In this document: piece by piece, positions 1-5,491 of the stretch
Layout: each line of letters begins with the position of its first letter
How positions within the stretch are numbered: the stretch's first letter is position 1
Origin: Bacteroidales bacterium
GTDB taxonomy: Bacteria; Bacteroidota; Bacteroidia; Bacteroidales; JALTDM01
Length of the DNA: 5,491 nt
Assembly (NCBI GenBank): GCA_027073875.1
Contig: JALTEO010000397.1
Span: 1 to 5,491, forward strand
Direction of reading: 5' to 3'
Notes under the pieces: model-generated
Told to the model about the DNA's origin: nothing
The model's database searches: none
The model's input: the letters and a program-made list of their open reading frames with translations, nothing else
Translations under genes and position numbers: made by a program

Positions 1-66
1 GATATTTTGACTATTCACCACAGCAGAAGACTATTAATAAATAATCCGACTTTTAAAAAATAAAAA
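1..66 (+). other. Possible 3' end of an upstream gene, undecided frame
   Basis: Two forward frames are open from the window edge. Frame 1 reads 20 codons to a TAA at 61-63, and frame 3 reads 13 codons to a TAA at 42-44. Either could be the tail of a gene that starts outside the window, or neither. The peptides are too short to recognise and codon use does not separate them. No terminator-like hairpin with a T run follows, so a transcript from upstream could continue toward hsdR. Confidence 0.15.
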
Positions 67-67
67 C

Positions 68-129
68 GCACACCAACATTGTGTATAGTGCATAGCGAAT
101 GCTACGACACCATACACTTGTCGTTGTGC
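68..129. repeat. Long imperfect hairpin, attachment-site-like
   Basis: Bases 68-90 pair with 108-129, and the tip closes with TAGC (93-96) against GCTA (101-104) around a GAAT loop. The outer arm reads GCACACCAAC (68-77) against GTCGTTGTGC (120-129), with mismatches at 73/124 and 75/122. The inner arm pairs GTGTAT (81-86) with ATACAC (112-117), next to an unpaired T. The whole is about 62 nt with a few mismatches and bulges. Size, imperfect stem and extrahelical bases recall integron attC sites. However, the would-be core boxes (CACCAAC and GTTGTGC) do not match RYYYAAC and GTTRRRY. It may instead be a dispersed intergenic repeat or an RNA hairpin in the hsdR leader. The dyad is seen directly; its function is unknown. 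Confidence 0.6.
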
Positions 130-156
130 CCAATGCTAAAAAAGAGGAAACCAAGG

Positions 157-282
157 ATGAAAGAAATTTTGTTAGCATATAAAAACCTAAAAGAAAATGC
201 CACTGCACAAGCATACACATCCCGAAAAATCGGGAAGAGTATGCTTTTAGCCAACGCACTACGAAAAGAAAAAGAGAATTGA
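157..282 (+). CDS. Possible small ORF of 41 codons directly upstream of hsdR
   Basis: An ATG at 157 opens 41 codons ending in TGA at 280-282, two bases before the hsdR ATG at 285. An AGAGG at 143-147 lies 9 bases upstream, a reasonable ribosome-binding distance. An in-frame ATG at 133 would add 8 residues (MLKKRKPR). The product would be small and basic, rich in Lys, Ala and Leu, with a Thr-Ser-Arg-Lys-Ile-Gly-Lys-Ser stretch in the middle. It has no signal peptide or membrane segment, and I recognise no family. If translated, its stop beside the hsdR start suggests translational coupling, perhaps as a leader peptide. It could equally be a chance open frame or a decayed remnant, because a 41-codon frame is not rare in this sequence. 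Confidence 0.25.
   Translation: MKEILLAYKNLKENATAQAYTSRKIGKSMLLANALRKEKEN
220..235. repeat. Short perfect dyad in the hsdR leader
   Basis: TCCCGA (220-225) and TCGGGA (230-235) form a perfect 6-bp stem around an AAAA loop, about 50 bases before the hsdR start. No T run follows on either strand, so it does not look like an intrinsic terminator. It could be an operator half-site pair or an RNA stem affecting hsdR translation, or chance. Confidence 0.3.
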
Positions 283-284
283 AA

Positions 285-2657
285 ATGAACAAAAAAGACC
301 TATCAGAAGCAGACATAAAAGCAAAGTTTATCACACCTGCATTATTAAAAGCAGGTTGGGACGAACAAACCCAAATTGGAAGAGAAATCTATTTTACTGA
401 TGGTCGAATCTATGTAAAAGGGAAAATTACAGCAAGAGGAAAAAGAAAATTTGCCGACTATATTTTGTTTTACAAACCCAATGTTCCTATTGCAATAATT
501 GAAGCAAAAGACAACAAACATTCGGTAAAAAGTGGCGTTCAACAAGCTCTTGATTATGCAAATACTTTGGATATTCCTTGTGTTTTCAGCAGTAATGGAG
601 ACGGCTTTTATTTCCACGATAAAACGGTAACGGACGGAAAAATTGAAAAAGAATTATCATTAGACGAATTTCCAAGTCCGCAAGAGCTTTGGGAAAAGTA
701 TAAAAAATACAAAGGAATTGAAAGTGAAGAAGTAGAACGAATTGCTTCACAAGACTATTTTCAAAACGGAACAGGGAGAAAACCAAGATACTACCAACAA
801 ATAGCCATAAACAGAACGATTGAAGCAGTTGCCAAAGGACAAAAAAGAATATTATTGGTTATGGCTACCGGAACAGGAAAAACTTATACTGCTTTTCAAA
901 TAATTTACAGACTTTGGAAAAGCGGGGCAAAAAAACGAATTCTTTTTCTTGCCGACAGAACTGCTTTGATAGACCAAACGGCAAGAGGCGATTTTAGGCA
1001 TTTTAAAGATGCTATGACTATTATCAAGCATAAACAAATTGATACCGCATACAATATCTATTTAGCATTATATCAAGGACTTTCGGATAGTAAAAGTGAA
1101 GACGCTTATAAAAAATTCAGTCCCGATTTTTTCGATTTGATAATTGTTGATGAGTGCCATAGAGGAAGTGCAAGAGAAGATAGTAAATGGCGTGAAATTT
1201 TGGAATATTTTAATAAAGCTACCCATATTGGACTAACTGCCACACCAAAAGAAACAACAGAAGTTTCAAATATTGATTATTTCGGAGAACCGATTTACAC
1301 ATATTCATTAAAACAAGGAATTGATGATGGTTTTCTTGCACCATACAAAGTTGTAAAAGTAACCTTAGATATTGATGCAGAAGGTTGGCGACCACCAAAA
1401 GGATTTTTAGATAAAGAAGGCAACCCTGTTGAAGATAGAATTTACAACAGAACTGATTTTGACAAAAACATTGTTGTTGATGAAAGACGAGAATTAGTAG
1501 CAAAAAAAATTACCGAATTTTTAAAAGGTTACGACCGTTTTGCCAAGACAATTGTTTTTTGTGTGGACATTGAACACGCAGAAGGAATGAGAACTGCTTT
1601 GGCTAATGCCAATGCCGATTTAGTCAAAGAAAACAACAAATATGTAATGCAAATTACAGGCGACAATGAAGAAGGCAAGCGGGAATTAGATAGTTTTATC
1701 AATCCAAGCGAAACTTACCCTGTAATTGCAACTACTTCAAAATTGATGACAACAGGTGTTGATGCTCAAACTTGCAAATTGATTGTTTTGGATAGCAATA
1801 TCGGTTCAATGACAGAATTTAAACAGATTATTGGTAGAGGAACACGAATAAATGAAGAATACGGAAAAACCTATTTTACGATTATGGATTTTCGTAATGT
1901 TACCAATCTGTTTGCTGACCCTGACTTTGACGGAGACCCTGTAATGATTAAACAAGTTGGTGAAGATGACGATTTATCGGGAACAGAAGACGAAACAACA
2001 GATGAACCGATAACAGATATTATTGATGGTGAAGAAATTGTATTTCCTGAACCACCCGAAATAAATGGCGGTGGAGATATAATTGAAGAGCCAAAAGCAA
2101 AATACTATATTAATGGCGTAGATGTAAATATTATCAATGAAAGAGTTCAATATCTTGACACAAACGGTAAAATCATAACAGAAAGTCTGAAAGATTATAC
2201 ACGAAAAAATGTATTAAAACAATATCAAAGTTTAGATGAATTTTTGAACAAATGGAACAGTGCAGAAAAGAAAGAGGCAATTATAAAAGAGTTGGAAGAA
2301 CAAGGAATTTTCTTTGAAGCTCTTAAAGATGAAGTAGGAAAAGATTTTGACCCGTTTGATTTGATTTGTCATATTGCATTTGAAGCAAAACCATTAACAA
2401 GAAAAGAACGTGCAAATAAGGTTAAAAAGCGTAATTATTTTGCAAAATATGGCGAGAAAGCACAAAAGGTTTTAGAAAAATTGTTAGATAAATACGCTGA
2501 TGATGGTTTACTGACCATAGAAAGCACAGAAGTGTTAAAATTAGACCCGTTAAACAAATTGGGAACACCGATTGAATTGATAAAAGCATTTGGTTCAAAA
2601 CAAAAATATCTTGAAGCAATAAAAGAATTAGAAAAAGAACTTTATAAAGTAGCATAA
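285..2657 (+). CDS. hsdR: Type I restriction enzyme, R (restriction/translocase) subunit HsdR
   Basis: HsdR binds the HsdM-HsdS complex on unmethylated DNA, pumps DNA using ATP and cuts at a distance. Numbered from ATG 285 (790 aa), the nuclease core is Asp58, Glu73-Ala-Lys75 and a QxxxY motif at Gln87-Tyr91. The SF2 helicase motifs follow in order: Q-like PRYYQQ (167-172), Walker A ATGTGKT (194-200), DECH (289-292), LTATP (317-321), TTGVDA (489-494) and QIIGRGTR (514-521). An acidic linker covers about 559-606, and a helical C-terminal domain of the EcoEI R type covers about 615-785. The length fits the shorter EcoEI-like R subunits (about 800 aa), not the roughly 1100-aa EcoKI type. A TTG at 279 would add two residues; ATG 285 is preferred. 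No frameshift or lost catalytic residue is seen. The rhuM gene starts one base after the stop. Confidence 0.96.
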   Translation: MNKKDLSEADIKAKFITPALLKAGWDEQTQIGREIYFTDGRIYVKGKITARGKRKFADYILFYKPNVPIAIIEAKDNKHSVKSGVQQALDYANTLDIPCVFSSNGDGFYFHDKTVTDGKIEKELSLDEFPSPQELWEKYKKYKGIESEEVERIASQDYFQNGTGRKPRYYQQIAINRTIEAVAKGQKRILLVMATGTGKTYTAFQIIYRLWKSGAKKRILFLADRTALIDQTARGDFRHFKDAMTIIKHKQIDTAYNIYLALYQGLSDSKSEDAYKKFSPDFFDLIIVDECHRGSAREDSKWREILEYFNKATHIGLTATPKETTEVSNIDYFGEPIYTYSLKQGIDDGFLAPYKVVKVTLDIDAEGWRPPKGFLDKEGNPVEDRIYNRTDFDKNIVVDERRELVAKKITEFLKGYDRFAKTIVFCVDIEHAEGMRTALANANADLVKENNKYVMQITGDNEEGKRELDSFINPSETYPVIATTSKLMTTGVDAQTCKLIVLDSNIGSMTEFKQIIGRGTRINEEYGKTYFTIMDFRNVTNLFADPDFDGDPVMIKQVGEDDDLSGTEDETTDEPITDIIDGEEIVFPEPPEINGGGDIIEEPKAKYYINGVDVNIINERVQYLDTNGKIITESLKDYTRKNVLKQYQSLDEFLNKWNSAEKKEAIIKELEEQGIFFEALKDEVGKDFDPFDLICHIAFEAKPLTRKERANKVKKRNYFAKYGEKAQKVLEKLLDKYADDGLLTIESTEVLKLDPLNKLGTPIELIKAFGSKQKYLEAIKELEKELYKVA

Positions 2658-2658
2658 T

Positions 2659-3663
2659 ATGGAAGACAATAAAATTATCATATACAACACTGATGACGGC
2701 AAGGCATCTGTTTCTCTAATGGCAAAAGACGGAACTGTTTGGATGAATCAAAACCAATTGGCTGAACTTTTTGCCACCTCTAAACAGAACATTAGTCTGC
2801 ATATACAAAACATACTGAAAGAAGGTGAGTTAGAGCAAAATTCAGTTGTCAAGGAATACTTGACAACTGCCACTGACGGTAAAAAATATAAGGTTACTTT
2901 CTATTCTTTGGATATGATTCTTGCCATTGGATTTAGAGTGAGGAGCAAAAGAGGAACGCAATTTAGAATTTGGGCGAATAGAAACCTGAAAGAATATATG
3001 ATTAAAGGTTTTGTAATGGATGATGAACGCCTAAAAAACCCTGACGGCAGACCGGACTATTTTGACGAACTTTTGGAACGTATTCGCGAAATACGTGCTT
3101 CTGAAAAAAGATTTTATCAAAAAATAAGAGACCTTTTTAAATTGAGTAGTGATTATGACAAAACCGACAAATCCACTCAAATGTTTTTTGCCGAAACGCA
3201 AAACAAACTACTCTATGCTGTAACGGGGCTTACAGCTGCCGAAATCATTGTTTCACGAGCAGATGCCGATAAGCCGAATATGGCTCTTACATCTTGGAAA
3301 GGTAGTGTGGTGAGAAAACAAGATATTTATATTGCTAAAAATTATCTGACAAAAGATGAATTGGATACTTTAAACCGTTTGGTAGTTATCTTTCTTGAAA
3401 CCGCTGAATTGCGAGCAAAAAACAGACAGGATATTACAATGGATTTTTGGCGGGAAAATGTGGATAAAATTCTTGAATTAAATGACAAGCAAGTTCTAAA
3501 TCATAAAGGCAAAATATCCAATAAAGAAATGGAAAAATTGGTAAGCAAAATTTATGACAATTTTGATAATAAAAGAAAAAAATACGAAGCGGAATTAGCC
3601 GACAAAGAAGATTTAAAAGAATTGGAAGAATTAGAAAAACAAATTAAAAAAAATAATGGTTAA
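2659..3663 (+). CDS. rhuM: RhuM-family protein
   Basis: This 334-aa protein matches the RhuM family, named after a Salmonella pathogenicity-island gene and often found inside Type I restriction operons. Its biochemical role is not established, and the 'virulence' label should not be read as a function. The N-terminal part has a DNA-binding-like helix-turn-helix (WMNQNQLAELFATSKQNIS, residues 28-46). It is followed by the family signature SVVKEYLTTATDGK (62-75) and a YSLDMILAIGFRV-type stretch. The middle holds the conserved TDKSTQMFFAETQNKLLYAV block (170-189). The end (about 305-334) is a highly charged helix, probably coiled coil. ATG 2659 lies one base after the hsdR stop, so the genes are surely co-transcribed and likely translationally coupled. 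The last codons and the TAA fall in the heptamer array at 3654-3681, so the native C-terminus may have been altered. A regulator or accessory factor of the restriction system is plausible but is inference. Confidence 0.92.
   Translation: MEDNKIIIYNTDDGKASVSLMAKDGTVWMNQNQLAELFATSKQNISLHIQNILKEGELEQNSVVKEYLTTATDGKKYKVTFYSLDMILAIGFRVRSKRGTQFRIWANRNLKEYMIKGFVMDDERLKNPDGRPDYFDELLERIREIRASEKRFYQKIRDLFKLSSDYDKTDKSTQMFFAETQNKLLYAVTGLTAAEIIVSRADADKPNMALTSWKGSVVRKQDIYIAKNYLTKDELDTLNRLVVIFLETAELRAKNRQDITMDFWRENVDKILELNDKQVLNHKGKISNKEMEKLVSKIYDNFDNKRKKYEAELADKEDLKELEELEKQIKKNNG
2843..2869. repeat. Perfect 11-bp inverted repeat inside rhuM
   Basis: CAGTTGTCAAG (2843-2853) and CTTGACAACTG (2859-2869) are exact reverse complements around the loop GAATA. 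The structure overlies codons 62-71 (SVVKEYLTTA), a conserved segment of RhuM proteins. It uses G/C-ending codons (GTC, AAG, TAC, TTG) that are less usual in this AT-rich gene. It may be a protein-binding operator, an RNA stem, or a by-product of the codons for this motif. Confidence 0.8.
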
Positions 3664-3681
3664 TGGCTAATGGTTAATGAA
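3654..3681. repeat. Left heptamer array, four TAATGGT-like units
   Basis: Four consecutive 7-mers are TAATGGT (3654-3660), TAATGGC (3661-3667), TAATGGT (3668-3674) and TAATGAA (3675-3681). The array begins inside the last codons of rhuM and supplies its TAA stop at 3661-3663. It ends 7 bases before the four-helix-bundle ATG. Because 7 is not a multiple of 3 and each unit contains TAA, all three forward frames meet a stop within the array. Confidence 0.85.
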
Positions 3682-3688
3682 ATAAAAA

Positions 3689-4054
3689 ATGAAAGAGAAT
3701 ATCATAAAAAATAAGAGTTTTGATTTTGCAATACGTATTGTTCGGCTGCATCAATTTTTAGTGGCAGATAAAAAAGAGTTCGTTCTCTCTAAACAATTAT
3801 TGAGAAGTGGCACAAGTGTAGGTGCAATGATAAGAGAAGCTGAACACGCTGAATCAAAACCGGATTTCATTCACAAAATGGCAATTGCCCAAAAAGAAAT
3901 AAATGAATCATTATATTGGCTTGAACTATTATTTAAAGCAGAATACCTTACACGACAACAATATGAAAATCTTGAAAAAGATGCAGTAGAAATTATAAAG
4001 TTAATAACAAGCATTATTAAAACCACAAAGGCAAACATAAAAATTAACAACTAA
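3689..4054 (+). CDS. Four-helix-bundle protein (S23/23S rRNA intervening-sequence family)
   Basis: This 121-aa protein has the full family pattern: LLRSGTSVGAMIREAEHAES (37-56), DFIHKMAIAQKE (59-70) and ESLYWLELL (73-81), with helices on both sides. Members were first found as ORFs within 23S rRNA intervening sequences. They occur as stand-alone genes in many Bacteroidota, and they are related in fold to Avd, the pentameric nucleic-acid-binding partner of diversity-generating reverse transcriptases. Neither rRNA, a reverse transcriptase nor a template/variable repeat pair is seen here, so the function is unknown. The usual Asn of GANIRE is Met47. The length is normal and the frame intact. ATG 3689 is preceded by an A-rich stretch. 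The last residues (INN) and the stop lie in the right heptamer array, 25 bases before hsdM. It is probably a passenger of the restriction operon rather than a subunit. Confidence 0.92.
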   Translation: MKENIIKNKSFDFAIRIVRLHQFLVADKKEFVLSKQLLRSGTSVGAMIREAEHAESKPDFIHKMAIAQKEINESLYWLELLFKAEYLTRQQYENLEKDAVEIIKLITSIIKTTKANIKINN

Positions 4055-4078
4055 CAACTAACAATTAACAATTAACAA
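4044..4078. repeat. Right heptamer array, five TTAACAA/CTAACAA units
   Basis: Five consecutive 7-mers read TTAACAA (4044-4050), CTAACAA (4051-4057), CTAACAA (4058-4064), TTAACAA (4065-4071) and TTAACAA (4072-4078). The array contains the stop codon of the four-helix-bundle gene (4052-4054) and ends one base before the hsdM ATG at 4080. It therefore forms nearly the entire intergenic spacer and the hsdM ribosome-entry region. It contains no Shine-Dalgarno-like sequence. Confidence 0.9.
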
Positions 4079-4079
4079 A

Positions 4080-5491
4080 ATGGCAAACGTAAGTGCAGTA
4101 ATAAACAGCATTAGAAATATAATGAGGCAAGACCGTGGAATTTCCGGTGATGCGCAACGATTGGAACAATTGGGTTGGATGTTGTTTCTGAAAATTATGG
4201 ACGACAAAGACCAAGAGCTTGAAATAATCAAAGACGATTACGAATCGGTAATTCCCGAAAAATTTCAATGGAGAAATTGGGCTGCCAATCCGGAAGGAAT
4301 TACCGGTGATGAACTCTTGGATTTTATTGATAGCAACGCCCAAGACAACAAAGGACTTTTTGCAACTTTACGAGAACTTACAAGCATTAAAAACCCCAAA
4401 CGAGCCGCTATTGTGAAAGAAGTTTTTGAAGGCTCAAACAACTATATGAAATCGGGTTACGAAATGCGAAAAGTCATCAATAAACTAAACGAGATTGACT
4501 TTAACAATTCGGAAGACAAGCATATTTTCGGTGATATTTACGAAAGCATTTTACAGGAATTGCGTGATGCAGGAAACAAGGGCGAATATTACACACCAAG
4601 AGCCGTAACACAACTAATGACCCAAATGACCGACCCAAAATTGGGCGAAAAAGTGCTTGACCCGGCTGCCGGAACAGGCGGATTTTTAACCGCAGCCATT
4701 GATCACATTAGAGCAAATTATGTAAAAACCGTTGATGATGAACATATTCTGCAAAAAAGCATTACAGGTTGGGAGCTAAAACCCGTTGCCTATGTGTTGG
4801 GCTTAACAAATTTGATTTTGCACGAAATGGATGTGCCCGATTATGTGTATAAAGACAGCTTAAAAACCGAATACAACAGCATTGGTAGAAAAGACCAAGT
4901 GGATGTTATCCTTGCCAATCCGCCCTTTGGTGCAAGCATTGCAGATGGCGTGGAAACCAACTTTCCTAAAACTTACCGCACCAAAGAATCTGCCGACTTG
5001 TTTGTAATCTTGATGTTGCAACTGTTAAAACCCAAAGGACGTGCTGCCATAGTTTTGCCGGACGGTTCCATTACAGGAGATGGTGTAAAAATGCGAATAA
5101 GAAAAAAACTTTTGACCGAATGCAACTTACACACTATTATCCGCTTACCACAAAGCACCTTTTTCCCTGCTACCGTAAGCACCAATCTATTGTTTTTTGA
5201 AAAAGGAAGCCCGACAAAAGAGATTTGGTATTACGAACACCGCCTGCCGGAAGGACAAAAATCATACAGCAAAACCAAACCCATTCGCTTTGAAGAGTTT
5301 AAACCCATTATTGAATGGTGGAATAACCGGAAAGAAAGTGAAGTAGCTTGGAAAGTGAAAGTAGAAGACTTGAATAATTTTGATTTAGATATCAGAAACC
5401 CTTTTGAAAAAGAGGAAGAAATTGTATTTTCAAAAGATGAATTAATTCAAAAGATTAAAAATAGTCAAAATATAATTACAAACTTATTAAA
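4080..5491 (+). CDS. hsdM: Type I restriction-modification system, M (DNA methyltransferase) subunit HsdM, 3' end outside the window
   Basis: HsdM transfers a methyl group from S-adenosylmethionine to N6 of adenine, in an M2S complex guided by HsdS, and it is also the scaffold for HsdR. The 470 readable codons run without a stop to the window edge. The N-terminal helical HsdM domain covers about 5-150, with a QLGWMLFLKIMDD-like segment near the start. GEYYTPR (168-174) opens the methyltransferase domain. The AdoMet-binding motif I is DPAAGTGGF (194-202), and the catalytic motif IV is NPPF (280-283). Near the end, the LDIRNPF stretch and a charged helix match the usual C-terminus, so only perhaps 10-30 residues are missing. 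No frameshift is present. The ATG follows directly on a heptamer array. The hsdS gene is expected next. Confidence 0.95.
   Translation, partial: MANVSAVINSIRNIMRQDRGISGDAQRLEQLGWMLFLKIMDDKDQELEIIKDDYESVIPEKFQWRNWAANPEGITGDELLDFIDSNAQDNKGLFATLRELTSIKNPKRAAIVKEVFEGSNNYMKSGYEMRKVINKLNEIDFNNSEDKHIFGDIYESILQELRDAGNKGEYYTPRAVTQLMTQMTDPKLGEKVLDPAAGTGGFLTAAIDHIRANYVKTVDDEHILQKSITGWELKPVAYVLGLTNLILHEMDVPDYVYKDSLKTEYNSIGRKDQVDVILANPPFGASIADGVETNFPKTYRTKESADLFVILMLQLLKPKGRAAIVLPDGSITGDGVKMRIRKKLLTECNLHTIIRLPQSTFFPATVSTNLLFFEKGSPTKEIWYYEHRLPEGQKSYSKTKPIRFEEFKPIIEWWNNRKESEVAWKVKVEDLNNFDLDIRNPFEKEEEIVFSKDELIQKIKNSQNIITNLL

Larger units (their letters stand above)
3654..4078 (+). mobile_element. Candidate four-helix-bundle cassette bounded by inverted heptamer arrays
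   Basis: A single 366-bp gene is bracketed by 7-bp tandem arrays whose units are inverted relatives: AATGGTT on the left, and AATTGTT when the right array is read on the other strand. It splits rhuM from hsdM, which would otherwise be neighbours. No transposase, integrase or target-site duplication is visible, so movement would need a factor supplied from elsewhere. The boundaries are approximate. The element status is inference from layout; the repeats themselves are certain. Confidence 0.35.

Noticed and set aside
1..40. Bacteroidota-type promoter starting from the TTTG at 6-9
   Set aside because: No TAnnTTTG-like -7 element is found at the right distance. I found no convincing promoter anywhere in 1-284, so the hsdR promoter may be further upstream.
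220..235. Dyad as an intrinsic terminator before hsdR
   Set aside because: The stem is only 6 bp and no T run follows on either strand.
53..334. Reverse-strand open frame of 93 codons across the leader
   Set aside because: A Phe/Leu/Val-rich product arises from reading A-rich sequence backwards. It overlaps the hairpin and the hsdR start, and no family is recognisable.
1219..1503. Reverse-strand open frame of about 94 codons
   Set aside because: Antisense to the hsdR helicase region. Its Leu/Gln-rich composition is what an A/T-rich gene yields when read backwards.
1502..1509. Run of eight A in hsdR as a slippage or phase-variation site (another A8 lies at 3646-3653)
   Set aside because: Such runs are expected in an A-rich genome. 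Both genes are in frame, and the run is short for a contingency locus.
3689..4054. Four-helix-bundle gene as part of a diversity-generating retroelement
   Set aside because: There is no reverse transcriptase, template repeat or variable repeat in the window; only the fold family is shared with Avd.
4044..4078. Heptamer array as a CRISPR array
   Set aside because: The units are contiguous 7-mers without spacers, and no cas gene is present.
4065..4343. Reverse-strand open frame of about 92 codons
   Set aside because: It lies wholly antisense to hsdM and the heptamer array, has no recognisable family, and hsdM in this region has clear motifs.

Overview
The window carries most of a Type I restriction-modification locus, read left to right on the + strand. 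It probably comes from a member of the Bacteroidota. The reasons are the AT-rich composition with strong A/T codon endings, start codons preceded by A-rich rather than strong Shine-Dalgarno sequence, and 7-bp TTAACAA-type repeats beside a four-helix-bundle gene. This assignment is inference; there is no rRNA or marker gene to fix it.

Layout: positions 1-284 hold no firm gene. They contain a long imperfect hairpin (68-129), a possible 41-codon ORF (157-282) and a short perfect dyad (220-235). The restriction/translocase subunit hsdR follows (285-2657). One base after its stop comes a RhuM-family gene (2659-3663). A four-helix-bundle (S23/IVP-type) gene follows (3689-4054), and then the methyltransferase subunit hsdM (4080 to the window end, about 470 codons, 3' end cut off by the edge). 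The specificity gene hsdS is not in the window and would be expected just downstream.

How the genes work together: HsdM with HsdS would methylate adenine in a bipartite target. HsdR would join them to translocate and cut unmethylated DNA. All nuclease, helicase and methyltransferase motifs needed for activity are readable and intact. RhuM proteins are common passengers of Type I operons, but their job is not known. The tight spacing suggests that hsdR and rhuM, and probably the whole set, are co-transcribed.

The most unusual structure is around the four-helix-bundle gene. It lies between two tandem arrays of 7-bp units, four TAATGGT-like units on the left and five TTAACAA-like units on the right. 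The two arrays are inverted relatives of each other. The left array supplies the stop codon of rhuM, and the right array supplies the stop codon of the four-helix-bundle gene and abuts the hsdM start. This looks like a small cassette of about 425 bp inserted in an otherwise ordinary operon. A second notable structure is a perfect 11-bp inverted repeat with a 5-base loop inside rhuM (2843-2869), over a conserved protein motif.
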